This document shows, piece after piece, positions 45,405 through 54,512 of a DNA stretch of 64,000 nt. Below the pieces are notes generated by a model. It ran no database searches. It saw only the letters and a program-made list of their open reading frames with translations, and had not been told where the DNA came from. The DNA is from DATNPX01 sp036702975 (lineage in GTDB: Bacteria; Cyanobacteriota; Vampirovibrionia; Obscuribacterales; Obscuribacteraceae). The stretch covers positions 83,231-147,230 of the forward strand of contig DATNPX010000008.1 in assembly GCA_036702975.1 (NCBI GenBank), in the 5' to 3' direction. Position numbers and translations under genes: made by a program. Within the stretch, counting starts at the first letter, position 1. The number at the start of each line of letters is the position of its first letter.

Positions 45405-45616
45405 CGACGACATTACGACTGCCGGAAAACAGCACTAGTTGCTGCTGATCTTTACTGTGGGTCGCCGCTGTCCGTTGCTGCGGATGTGGATGCCACGGAC
45501 TCGCTTGTGTGAGTCTTCAGATGCGTGCGTGCTCGCATACATGTTTCGATCAGGCATTTGAATATTTAAAATCTAACTTTCAAAAATATAATCAAAAATC
45601 TAATAGGAGAGCAATT

Positions 45617-46585
45617 GTGATTAAGACAAAAACCTTTGGCGCAACATCAACAACCGAAGACGTATTGGATGGTGCAGATCTTTCCGGCAAGCGCGTATTA
45701 ATAACCGGTGTCTCCGCCGGTATCGGTGTGGAGACAGCACGGGCATTAGTGGCGCATGGCGCTTATGTGGTGGGCGCTGTTCGCGATTTGGAAAAGGCAC
45801 GCATTGCGACCAAGATTGTAGCGGACAATGTCACCAAGAGCGGTGGCTTTGAATTGGTTGAGTTAGATCTGGCATCACTCGCTAGTGTTCGTAAATGCGC
45901 TGACGAGCTTTTGAAAATCGGTAAACAGTTCGATATTGTCATCGCGAACGCCGGCATCATGGCGTGTCCGAAAGATTCAACTAAAGACGGCTTTGAGATG
46001 CAGTTTGGGACGAATCATTTGGGACATTTTGTTTTCGTCAATCGCATTGTGCCCTTATTTAAACCGGGTTCTCGTCTTGTGAATCTTTCTTCCGGCGGAC
46101 ATAGATTCTCAGATGTTGATCTTGATGATCCTAATTTCGAAAAAACTGAATACACCGAATTTGGTGCCTATGGACGCTCGAAAACGGCAAATATTCTTTT
46201 CGCTGTTGAATTTGATCGGCGGCATAAAAGCAAAGGCATAAGGGCGACCGCCGTACATCCGGGTGGAATTCAAACTGAGCTTGGCCGTCATCTGAAACCT
46301 GGCACCATCGAACAGATGATAGAAGCTATCAATGCTAGTCGTCCGGCTGGTACGCCGGAATTCGCGTGGAAGACGGTTCCGCAAGGGGCTGCAACCACGG
46401 TTTGGGCCGCACTTGCACCGGGCGACATCATTGGTGGACGCTATTGCGAAGACTGCCACGTCGCTGAACTCGCGGAAGGTGAAGGTATTCGGTCTGGAGT
46501 GCGTCCATACGCTGTTGATCCGCAGCGCGCAAAGGCTCTCTGGAAGAAGAGCGAAGAGCTGGTTGGTGAGCGGTTTGATAACTAA
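45617..46585 (+). CDS. Short-chain dehydrogenase/reductase
   Basis: A 322-aa SDR of the retinol dehydrogenase/WW-domain oxidoreductase-like kind. It has VLITGVSAGIGVETARAL (TGxxxGIG nucleotide-binding motif), IVIANAGIM (NAG), VNLSSGGH (catalytic Ser) and YGRSKTANILFA (YxxxK). The start chosen is GTG 45617, preceded by AGGAGA at 6 nt; the frame continues upstream to 45509 but without a ribosome-binding site. Likely co-regulated with the aldo/keto reductase by the TetR protein. Confidence 0.9.
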   Translation: MIKTKTFGATSTTEDVLDGADLSGKRVLITGVSAGIGVETARALVAHGAYVVGAVRDLEKARIATKIVADNVTKSGGFELVELDLASLASVRKCADELLKIGKQFDIVIANAGIMACPKDSTKDGFEMQFGTNHLGHFVFVNRIVPLFKPGSRLVNLSSGGHRFSDVDLDDPNFEKTEYTEFGAYGRSKTANILFAVEFDRRHKSKGIRATAVHPGGIQTELGRHLKPGTIEQMIEAINASRPAGTPEFAWKTVPQGAATTVWAALAPGDIIGGRYCEDCHVAELAEGEGIRSGVRPYAVDPQRAKALWKKSEELVGERFDN

Positions 46586-46710
46586 ACTTGAAATTGGTAC
46601 AACGAGCACCACTTAATTTGCTGCTCGAAATCGTTTGTCAGTTGATGTCCGTTTAATTCGGAATGCCCGTCATTCATCGTTCTCTCAGGCGGACCTACAA
46701 CTGAAGCACG

Positions 46711-47856
46711 TTATTCGGAAGGTCCTCCATCCGGAAGTTGATCCGGTGGATTTTGCCTGCGTCCAGGCGGCCCGCCATAGGTGCCGTCTGGACCATCAGC
46801 GGGTCTTCCAACGTCACGGGGAGGTCCGTCAGAGTCATCGCGTGTTCCGTTAAAGCCATCGCGTGGTCCACCAAAGCCGCCGCGCGGTCCGCTAAAGCTA
46901 CCATCGGTACCACTTAAGCCACCACGAGGTCCGCTGAAGGCACTCCCAGGCCCTCTGCCTGGACCCCCACCTGGTCTACCGAATCGACCGCCTCCAGGTG
47001 GAAGTTTGCGAAACGACGGGTCTGGCTCGCCTTTGAATTTTCGTGGGATGAAAGGCCAATTGGACGTGACGACGTAATAAAACGTTCCTTCCGGAAATTC
47101 CGGTGTTATGCCGACGCGACCATTGTATTCGTCCAGGTCTCCAAGATGAGGGACATATTCATAGTCTTGCGCAAACGATCCGTCATATTGACCGCCGGGT
47201 CCGTTGCTGCCGCCAGGACGAGAGCCGGACTTCAATCTGTAACTTGACTTCAACTCTTTCAATTCGCTTCTGGCATCGCCTGCGATGGCATAACAATATG
47301 GACCATAAATTGGATAGCCATCAGCGGCCCATCCTAAAAGCACCATTTTTGATCTGTAGTTTAAAGAATTTAGAAGTCCCATCGGCAGTCCGTGGTAGTG
47401 ATAAGCCCCCGATGGTTGAACGTGCGCCAAGTTGTGGTCCATGCCGAGGCTGCCATGATGTGCCATCTCTCCCGAGAGCGCTTCATAGTGCCAGCGTGGA
47501 TCATTGTTCCAAAGTTCTGCGGTTCCAGGATCAAACATTACTCCGTTGACCGCTACACCAAAGTCGGTTCCACGTGTGTCACCCATGGCTGGTGTTGGAT
47601 GGAGAGGTACACGGCGGTGATAATTTTGTGGCGAGATGGAATTGGGATTTCCGTGATTTGGAAAAGTGCCTACAGAATGATTCGGAATTCCGTTCGAATC
47701 AATGTATCTGTAGTCGCCGCGCACTTCTATTTTGCATTCGCTGCGCCACTGCAGTTGATCCGCAGGCGCCGGCAAGGACCCAAGCAATGCGAAAAACACT
47801 GCGGCGGTTATTGCCCGTTTAAGGGAAACTCTGTTTTTCAATGAAGCGATTTCCAC
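46711..47856 (-). CDS. Secreted YHYH-domain protein with Gly/Arg/Pro-rich tail
   Basis: A 381-aa protein. The signal peptide (about 32 residues, ending near PAPADQ) is followed by a YHYH domain: GAYHYHGLPMGLL, GWAADGYPIYGPYCY and YVPHLGDLDEYNGRVGITPEFPEGTFYYVVT are signature blocks of this family. The last ~100 residues are a repetitive tail built from SGPRGG/GGPRDG-type units, probably disordered and cell-surface or matrix associated. Start is GTG 47856 with only a weak ribosome-binding site. Function of YHYH proteins is unknown. Confidence 0.85.
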   Translation of the reverse strand: MEIASLKNRVSLKRAITAAVFFALLGSLPAPADQLQWRSECKIEVRGDYRYIDSNGIPNHSVGTFPNHGNPNSISPQNYHRRVPLHPTPAMGDTRGTDFGVAVNGVMFDPGTAELWNNDPRWHYEALSGEMAHHGSLGMDHNLAHVQPSGAYHYHGLPMGLLNSLNYRSKMVLLGWAADGYPIYGPYCYAIAGDARSELKELKSSYRLKSGSRPGGSNGPGGQYDGSFAQDYEYVPHLGDLDEYNGRVGITPEFPEGTFYYVVTSNWPFIPRKFKGEPDPSFRKLPPGGGRFGRPGGGPGRGPGSAFSGPRGGLSGTDGSFSGPRGGFGGPRDGFNGTRDDSDGPPRDVGRPADGPDGTYGGPPGRRQNPPDQLPDGGPSE

Positions 47857-47974
47857 TTGATGCTTTCAGGGCCGAGGCAAAATACGACCTGATACCATTC
47901 AAGATATCATACGAATGTAAAGCTTTTGTTCGCTGAATCAACCGGTATAGTTCACTAAATTATCCGGGCGAGTC

Positions 47975-49675
47975 TCAAGGTCCGTTGCCGGTCGGACCTG
48001 GTATGCCATCATACAGAGTCGTGCCGCCGATTCCAAATCCGCCACCGTGCGTAACTGTGATTTTGCCACTCTTATCTTTTTCGACGTGAAAATGTGCTCC
48101 GTTTAAATGCTGGAGTTCTTTGCACATTGCTTCAAACTGCGATGCATGTGTACGGGCGAATCTCTGCATCTCTTTTATTACTTCAGAAACCGGAAGCGTG
48201 CCGCCGTTTACTTTGTCCATCATTGCATTTATGTTCTTCGCTTCCGCATTCGCATCTGACACATCAGGGGTGGTTCGTGTTTGATTTTCTAGTTTAGCTT
48301 CTTTGTATTCAGGAGATGCTTCCGCCCCTATGCTCAGTGTCTTTACCCCGTTGTGCTCTTCCAGATGAACCATTTTCTTGTCTGCATCGCTAAGTTTGTT
48401 GTAGACAGCTTCTGCATTACCCTCTTCGTTAATCCTCTTGAGCATTTGTCTCGCTGAAGAGCCTTCATCGATGCGATACAGAGCTTGCGATAGTTCGTTC
48501 GCTTCCTTAGTGGCCTTTTCTTGTTCCGGAGTCGGACTCTGCCCAAGCTTCATTACTTCTTTGCCGTCTATGGTTTCCAGATGGACCATCTTTTTATCGG
48601 CGTCGCTTAGCTTGTCGTATACTCCTCTGCCATCGCCGTTTTTGTTAATCTCGTCCAATTTCGCTTGGGCTGAAATGCCAAGGTCACGAGTTCCCAAAGC
48701 TGTGCTGAATTCTTTTGCTTCGGTTGCTGTACGTGCTTGTTTGAGGATGCTGTCCATCGGGTCTGGGCCCGGAGCGAGTTCGACCTTTATCTTGCCATTT
48801 TCATCGAATTTAGTGACGAGATGGACCTTGTCTTTATCTTCTGGATGCTCTTTCAAAAGTCGCTTATAAACGTCAGCGGCAGCGCCATCTTTGTTGACCT
48901 GTTCACACAATTTTTTCGCCGATTCAAGATTGTCTCGCTTCGACAAATCTGTGTGTAGAGCGTCAGTGTCTTCCTTGGTCACATCCTTATGCCATTTGCC
49001 ATCCTTATCGATCTTGCTGTGCTCACCAGCTTTAGTTGTCCACGAGACACTACCATCACCATCTACCTTGATATCGATTTTGGCGTTGTAGTGATGTTCT
49101 TTGCCGTCAGGCGATTGGTCTTTCGGTACCGTCACATTCCAGGTGCCATCTGGCTTTCCATCTTTGCCGATATGTTTTTTATAAGTTTGACCGTCCGGTG
49201 TTCTTATTTCATCAGGTTGGCCATTCTTGTCATAGTGAATGTCCGTGTGGCGTCCGTCGGCGTAATTTTTTTGCACAATATGACCCTGAGCATCTTTCAG
49301 GTCTGGCTTCGGAATGTGATCATAGTCGAGTTTGCTGCGATCGGTGTCCATGAACTTGAGAGGGCTTGCATTTGCAAGCGAAGCTTCGTCTGGTCCGGCT
49401 GGCAGTCGATCGCTAAGAGTGGCAGCAGTTTGCCCGTTGGCCGAAGCCTCTTGCCGGATCGGGCGCTTATCTTGCACCTTTTCGCCGTTGCCCATATCAA
49501 TTGTGAATGGGGCGGAGTCGCCGCTGGTAAACCGAAAAGCCTTGGAGGCTGTTATTTTTTCTTGTCGTTGCTGGTGGGCATTGTCTTCAGTGTTAGTAAT
49601 CGGAGTTCCTGCAACTTGATGATCGCCAGATTTCTGTGGTTTTAAACCTTCTAAATTCTTCTCATTTGTGGTCAT
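47975..49675 (-). CDS. Repetitive hydrophilic protein of unknown function
   Basis: A 566-aa protein without signal peptide or membrane segment. Residues ~120-230 contain Asp/Gly/Lys-rich strands (e.g. YKKHIGKDGKPDGTW) like short beta repeats. Residues ~235-470 hold three degenerate modules of about 75 residues, each a helical part ending in YNKLSDADKKMVHLE or a variant, followed by a short beta strand. The C-terminus is Gly-rich. No family recognised. ATG with GAGG upstream. A TTAG microsatellite lies about 110 nt upstream of the start. Confidence 0.7.
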   Translation of the reverse strand: MTTNEKNLEGLKPQKSGDHQVAGTPITNTEDNAHQQRQEKITASKAFRFTSGDSAPFTIDMGNGEKVQDKRPIRQEASANGQTAATLSDRLPAGPDEASLANASPLKFMDTDRSKLDYDHIPKPDLKDAQGHIVQKNYADGRHTDIHYDKNGQPDEIRTPDGQTYKKHIGKDGKPDGTWNVTVPKDQSPDGKEHHYNAKIDIKVDGDGSVSWTTKAGEHSKIDKDGKWHKDVTKEDTDALHTDLSKRDNLESAKKLCEQVNKDGAAADVYKRLLKEHPEDKDKVHLVTKFDENGKIKVELAPGPDPMDSILKQARTATEAKEFSTALGTRDLGISAQAKLDEINKNGDGRGVYDKLSDADKKMVHLETIDGKEVMKLGQSPTPEQEKATKEANELSQALYRIDEGSSARQMLKRINEEGNAEAVYNKLSDADKKMVHLEEHNGVKTLSIGAEASPEYKEAKLENQTRTTPDVSDANAEAKNINAMMDKVNGGTLPVSEVIKEMQRFARTHASQFEAMCKELQHLNGAHFHVEKDKSGKITVTHGGGFGIGGTTLYDGIPGPTGNGP

Positions 49676-49996
<321 letters not shown>

Positions 49997-50611
49997 TCAA
50001 CGATGTTTTTGATTTTCGACTAGCTTATGGGCTGCGAGTGTCACATCATCAAACAGAGCGTGTTGCAAAACCTCAATCGCCATAATACGAAGTTGATCAA
50101 CACTCGGATCGAGAAATATTGCATGTGCCATGAGTAGCCTTCGAAGCATCGCCAAGATCATTTCAGCCAACATTTCGGGGTCTCCGTAAGGACGAATGAC
50201 GCCATTTGAAATTAGCGTATTTAGCTCCTCCGCCAACGGTCCAACAAACCGTTTGCGACCCTCGCTTCGGTCCTTGCTGTCTTTCTTGTGCTCTTTAACC
50301 ATGGCGAGTGTGTCGCGGTCGTCGTTTGCAATTTGCAGCGCCCAGTCTACGAGCGCTACAATTCCTTCAGGCCCATCAATCTTCCGCATAAGGGCGCAAA
50401 ATTGGCTGACCATTCTTGAGAAGAACTCTTGCCCTATGGCACTGGCCAGAGCTTCCTTGTTTTCGAAGTAGAGGTACAAAGTTCCAGGAGCGACTTTGGC
50501 TTCAGTTGCAATGTCGGACATTTTCGCCGATGTATAGCCATCCTTCATTAAGATGGTTTTTGCGGCCGTCAATATCGCTCCGCGCTTTGCTTCGTCTAGG
50601 GTTCTCGCCAT
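49997..50611 (-). CDS. TetR/AcrR family transcriptional regulator
   Basis: A 204-aa TetR-family regulator: GAILTAAKTILMKDGYTSAKM, EAKVAPGTLYLYFENKEALA give the DNA-binding domain. The ATG at 50611 is chosen because of GGAGA just upstream; the longer frame to 50683 runs into the palindrome. It is divergent from an MFS exporter gene, the classical layout of a drug-responsive repressor and its pump. Confidence 0.92.
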   Translation of the reverse strand: MARTLDEAKRGAILTAAKTILMKDGYTSAKMSDIATEAKVAPGTLYLYFENKEALASAIGQEFFSRMVSQFCALMRKIDGPEGIVALVDWALQIANDDRDTLAMVKEHKKDSKDRSEGRKRFVGPLAEELNTLISNGVIRPYGDPEMLAEMILAMLRRLLMAHAIFLDPSVDQLRIMAIEVLQHALFDDVTLAAHKLVENQKHR

Positions 50612-50679
50612 CTTTCTCCAATCATTAGAGCGTTTGGTGGTATTCAAGTGACAGGCGCAGTCGGTGGTCAAAAGAATTA

Positions 50680-50697
50680 TCAACCGATATCGGTTGA
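50680..50697. repeat. Family palindrome TCAACCGATATCGGTTGA in tetR-like gene 2 promoter
   Basis: An 18-bp perfect dyad 69 nt upstream of the TetR ATG. It immediately precedes a GATAAT on the minus strand, a position where a bound repressor would block transcription. The outer bases differ from the intergenic family (TCAACC instead of GTAAACC). Confidence 0.88.
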
Positions 50698-50843
50698 CTT
50701 TTTATAGTTCAGTTCGAGATGAGTCCGATTTTGGAGCTTTATGCTGAACTGATTCATTTTAATCTTAGACAACGAATTCGCCTTTTTGCTCTACCATTCC
50801 AAATATACATTACTTTCTGTAATTTCGCGTGCGGTTCTTAGGC

Positions 50844-50872
50844 TTGCAAAATGAATGAATTCATTATAGTAT
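50844..50872 (+). promoter_or_regulatory. Putative MFS promoter with AATGAATTCATT operator
   Basis: TTGCAA (50844-50849) and TAGTAT (50867-50872) at 17-nt spacing enclose the 12-bp dyad AATGAATTCATT (50854-50865). The dyad resembles the TGAGT-N4-ACTCA dyad in front of the other TetR gene, so it is a candidate operator. It lies about 115 nt upstream of the MFS ATG. Confidence 0.55.
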
Positions 50873-50984
50873 AGAATCCTAACCGCTCGCAGAACGCTGT
50901 CCTGAATTCGCACAGTCATTTCAATTCAAAAACGCCTTCTGACCTGGGCTCCTTGACTCAGGCAGAAAAAAAGGAGGAGCATTT

Positions 50985-52247
50985 ATGAATGCTCTGAAAA
51001 ATAGAAATCTTCAGTTGTACTTTGGCGGTCAAATAGTCTCGCTTGTTGGGACTTGGATGCAGCAAATGGCCCTCAGTTGGCTGGTTTTTCGGCTCACTGG
51101 TTCTTCTTTCATGCTCGGGCTATTGGCCTTTGGTAGTCAGGCGCCATCTCTTTTAGTTACTCCCTTTGCTGGCATCATTGTCGATCGCGTTAATCGACAT
51201 CGTATGATTGTGATTACCCAGACGTTAGCGATGATTCAGGCTTTCTTGCTAACTATTGTGGTGTGCAGTGGGCGCCCGCAGATGTGGGAGCTTATATTGT
51301 TGAGCGCGCTTCTTGGAGTAATTACTTCTTTCGACTTGCCGGCTAGACAAAGTTTTCTTGTAGACATGTTAGATGAACCCCAACAGCTAGCCACTGCTAT
51401 TGGTATCAATTCATCTATCAATACCGGAACTCGCCTCATCGGTCCATTTGTTGCTGGAATCTTTGTGGCCAAAGCTGGCGAACAGATGTGCTTTCTAGTC
51501 AATGCGCTCAGTTACATTGCTGTGATTGCTGCTTTGTTCTTGGTTCGCTCGAGCCAGCGCATGAACGATATGTCGAAGAAGAGTTCTTGGACCCAGCTGA
51601 AAGAAGGGTTTGAATATACTATAAACTGCATTCCTATTCGCAATTTGATCGTGTTCGTTTCACTCATGGGACTTATTACGATGCCATTTGCGGTATTGAT
51701 GCCACCAGTTGCGAAGACTATATATCATGGTGACGCGATGACTCTTGGCCTGCTCACCGGAGCTGGTGGTGCTGGTTCGATGATTGGTGCACTTTTGTTG
51801 ACGACCCGAAAGAGTATCGACAACTTGGGTCGCTGGATTATAGGCGGATGTGCTTTAAGTGGAATCGGGCTGTTCGCTCTCGGCGCCGCAACGGTTTTTC
51901 CATTGGCTATGGCCGCCACGTTTCTGGCGGGATTTGGCGCAATGATTGCTCTAGCTGGAAGTAACACCATAGTTCAGACCATAGTTGAGCCTGATAAACG
52001 TGGGAGAGTCATGAGTTTCGTGGTGATGGCCTTTATTGGTTTAAGTCCCTTCGGCGCTATGATTGTGGGTGGAATTGCAAATGTAGTCAACGTTGGCTCG
52101 GCACTCAGTATGCTCGGTGTGGCGACATTGATATTGGCGGCCGGATTCTATCGCAGCGTTACATCCATTCGAGCTGAAGCCTCACCGCCAACGGTGGCTG
52201 AAGCTCTTGTTGAATCGGAGGCTGAGTTGGAAGCTCTCAGCGCATAG
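50985..52247 (+). CDS. MFS transporter (EntS/MFS_3-like exporter)
   Basis: A 420-aa 12-helix major facilitator protein. The N-terminus LQLYFGGQIVSLVGTWMQQMALSWLVF and the loop 2-3 motif FAGIIVDRVNRHRMIV are typical of the EntS/MFS_3 group of exporters. A central charged loop near residues 195-215 separates the two halves. A near-perfect ribosome-binding site AAGGAGGAG precedes the ATG. Divergent TetR regulation suggests export of a small toxic molecule. The isochorismatase-like gene follows after 68 nt. Confidence 0.92.
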   Translation: MNALKNRNLQLYFGGQIVSLVGTWMQQMALSWLVFRLTGSSFMLGLLAFGSQAPSLLVTPFAGIIVDRVNRHRMIVITQTLAMIQAFLLTIVVCSGRPQMWELILLSALLGVITSFDLPARQSFLVDMLDEPQQLATAIGINSSINTGTRLIGPFVAGIFVAKAGEQMCFLVNALSYIAVIAALFLVRSSQRMNDMSKKSSWTQLKEGFEYTINCIPIRNLIVFVSLMGLITMPFAVLMPPVAKTIYHGDAMTLGLLTGAGGAGSMIGALLLTTRKSIDNLGRWIIGGCALSGIGLFALGAATVFPLAMAATFLAGFGAMIALAGSNTIVQTIVEPDKRGRVMSFVVMAFIGLSPFGAMIVGGIANVVNVGSALSMLGVATLILAAGFYRSVTSIRAEASPPTVAEALVESEAELEALSA

Positions 52248-52315
52248 CGATTTATTGAAGCATCACAATCCGTTTGAAAGAGTTTGGAATATTCTGGAAT
52301 ACAAGGAGTACATTC

Positions 52316-52894
52316 ATGTCTAAGTCCGCTTTGTTACTGATGGATCTTCAGGAGTTAATAGTCAGTCGGTATATCACCGATGAAAAATTTTCTGAACGCT
52401 TTACGAAACTGACTGATGCTGCACGCCAATCTGGGGTTCCTGTCATTTATGTCGTCGTAAAATTCCGCAGGGATTTTCCGGAAGTGAGTCCGCGCAACAA
52501 GATATTTGGCATGCTGAAGTCCGGTGGTATGCCTTTAGTAGAAGGTGATCCTGCTGTCGAGATTCACAGCTCTGTTGCGCCTAAAGAAGGCGACATAGTT
52601 GTGACGAAGCGACGCGTGGGCGCATTTTCCGGCAGTGATCTTGAAGCCGTACTGCGTGGTCAAGGTGTTGATCATCTCGTTCTTACTGGTATCTCAACTA
52701 GTGGCGTAGTTCTTTCGACTTTACGTGTTGCCGCTGACATGGACTACAAAATCACGGTTCTATCTGACTGCTGTTACGATAAAGATGAGGAAGTTCATCG
52801 CGTGCTTACGGAGAAAGTGTTTCCAAATCAAGCTGATGTAGTCACCGCGGACGAGTGGCTCTCAAAACTGAAATCGCTCGTTGCGTCGGCTTAG
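52316..52894 (+). CDS. Isochorismatase-family hydrolase lacking the usual catalytic Cys
   Basis: A 192-aa protein with the isochorismatase/cysteine-hydrolase fold: catalytic-type Asp in ALLLMDLQ, Lys in VVTKRRVGAFSGSDLE, and the strand LVLTGISTSGVVLSTLRVAADMDY. In cysteine hydrolases this last block reads TxxCVxxT, so the nucleophile is replaced by SGVVLST here; such 'SGVV' members form a known subgroup. ATG 52316 with AAGGAG upstream. Probably in an operon with the MFS exporter. Confidence 0.85.
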   Translation: MSKSALLLMDLQELIVSRYITDEKFSERFTKLTDAARQSGVPVIYVVVKFRRDFPEVSPRNKIFGMLKSGGMPLVEGDPAVEIHSSVAPKEGDIVVTKRRVGAFSGSDLEAVLRGQGVDHLVLTGISTSGVVLSTLRVAADMDYKITVLSDCCYDKDEEVHRVLTEKVFPNQADVVTADEWLSKLKSLVASA

Positions 52895-53057
52895 TGCGCC
52901 GGCTTATTGCGTTCGGCTGCGCTCGGCTCAGGCTTGTTTCGCTTGGTCTCGCGCTGTCTCGTCGGCTTCGCTTCGTTCGTTCCGTCCAATTCTGGTGTTG
53001 GTGATGCTGCGTGCCGAGCCACCGAATCGGTGCGCGGCGCTACTTAGCCCGTCTGCT

Positions 53058-54512
53058 TCAAAATTGGAAATAGATGAAAGGTTTGCTTTCTGCGCCAGCG
53101 CAGATATAACACAACACGAATGCGGCCGTTGCAGCTTGTACTTTGACCCAATGCGGAAGTCTCGGGAAAGTTGAGTCATAGAGCCGAACTGCCAGTGGCC
53201 CGCCAGTCGACACCGCTAAAAGTAAGCAGAAAGTTGCAACTGCTCCATAATCGCCGTTTTGCAAAATTGCGTGAGACTGCTCGGCGGCAAGCCCGTTAAT
53301 GCGAAACAGCTTACTAGTCATTGTCAGCGCCGCACGAGAATCGGCGCTTCTGAACCAGATCCATCCGTATGCTGCACAAATAAAGGTTATGATGGTGCTA
53401 GACCAAGCGTAAATGTTGCTCGCGAATCCGTTGGATGATGCGATGTTTCGCCAATGTTTCCTTGCCGGTTCGAGCAGATGGTAAGAGAGCAACAACAAAC
53501 CGTGATAGGCTCCCCAAATGATGAAAGCCCATCCGGCTCCATGCCACGCTCCGGCGATGGTCATTGTCGCCAGCAGGTTGAATGATGTTCGAAGCGAGCT
53601 GCCGCGAGAGCCTCCGAGCGGAATGTATAAATAGTCGCGGATCCATCTTGACAGTGATATATGCCAGCGTTGCCAGAAATCAGATATGTTCGCCGCGTTG
53701 TATGGGTGATTGAAGTTCAACGGCAATTCGATGTTGAACAAAAGCGATACGCCACGAGCTATGTGTGTGTAGCCCATAAAGTCGAAATAGATTTGTGCTG
53801 TGAACGCTGCCCAAGCTAAATATGTCGATGTGATATTTGCCGCATATGGATTTTGAAAAACGGGATCGGCGATACCAGATACGGTGTCTGCGATCAGAAG
53901 TTTGTATACGAGTCCGAGAATTATTAATTCGCAGCCCTTCCTGACGCTTTTGAGCGAGAAAGAAATACCGTCCCTCATTTGATCCGCCAGCTCCCTGTAG
54001 CGCACAATGGGGCCGGAGATCAGATGGGGAAAGTACATAATGTAAAAGTTGTAATCTGCGAAACTGCGCGCGGGCGGTTCGCCTCTGTATACGTCGGTGA
54101 GATAACTGATTGCTTCGAATGTATAAAAGGATATTCCCAGCGGAAGCAGTAGATTGAGGTGTTGAAGAATCGTTCCATGCAAATGCAACGCATGCAGGGA
54201 TGCGTTGATGCTATCAACAAAGAAATTGCAGTATTTGAAGATAGCTAGAATTGTCAGGTTGACCACAATTCCAAGGCGCAGCAACTGGCGCTTGCGAATA
54301 ACTTCTTGCGAGGTGGAAATCGCTTTGCTGAGCCAATAATCGATGCTGGTGCTAAATAGAATCAGACCGATGAATGGAATGTTCCACGTGCCGTAAAAGA
54401 AGTAGCTTGCTGCCAGCAACAATAGTTTCCTGCGCCTAGAAGAGCGCATGGCGAGTGCCACGAGTACGACAAGCGTCAAAAACACCAGAAAGGCCGGCTT
54501 TGCGAAGTTCAT
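53058..54512 (-). CDS. MBOAT family O-acyltransferase (AlgI-like)
   Basis: A 484-aa MBOAT protein. It has YFDFMGYTHIARGVSLLF, FWQRWHISLSRWIRDYLYIPLGG and the histidine block IAGAWHGAGWAFIIWGAYHG. Its length equals that of the other MBOAT in the window, but the sequences are clearly divergent. The ATG overlaps the stop of the upstream SGNH gene by 4 nt. In contrast to the first pair, the SGNH gene comes first here. Confidence 0.92.
   Translation of the reverse strand: MNFAKPAFLVFLTLVVLVALAMRSSRRRKLLLLAASYFFYGTWNIPFIGLILFSTSIDYWLSKAISTSQEVIRKRQLLRLGIVVNLTILAIFKYCNFFVDSINASLHALHLHGTILQHLNLLLPLGISFYTFEAISYLTDVYRGEPPARSFADYNFYIMYFPHLISGPIVRYRELADQMRDGISFSLKSVRKGCELIILGLVYKLLIADTVSGIADPVFQNPYAANITSTYLAWAAFTAQIYFDFMGYTHIARGVSLLFNIELPLNFNHPYNAANISDFWQRWHISLSRWIRDYLYIPLGGSRGSSLRTSFNLLATMTIAGAWHGAGWAFIIWGAYHGLLLLSYHLLEPARKHWRNIASSNGFASNIYAWSSTIITFICAAYGWIWFRSADSRAALTMTSKLFRINGLAAEQSHAILQNGDYGAVATFCLLLAVSTGGPLAVRLYDSTFPRLPHWVKVQAATAAFVLCYICAGAESKPFIYFQF

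Larger units (their letters stand above)
50612..50984. promoter_or_regulatory. Divergent control region between TetR and MFS genes
   Basis: Holds the family palindrome at 50680-50697 on the TetR side and the dyad AATGAATTCATT at 50854-50865 on the MFS side, listed separately. On the minus strand GATAAT right after the palindrome could be the TetR -10. Confidence 0.6.
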
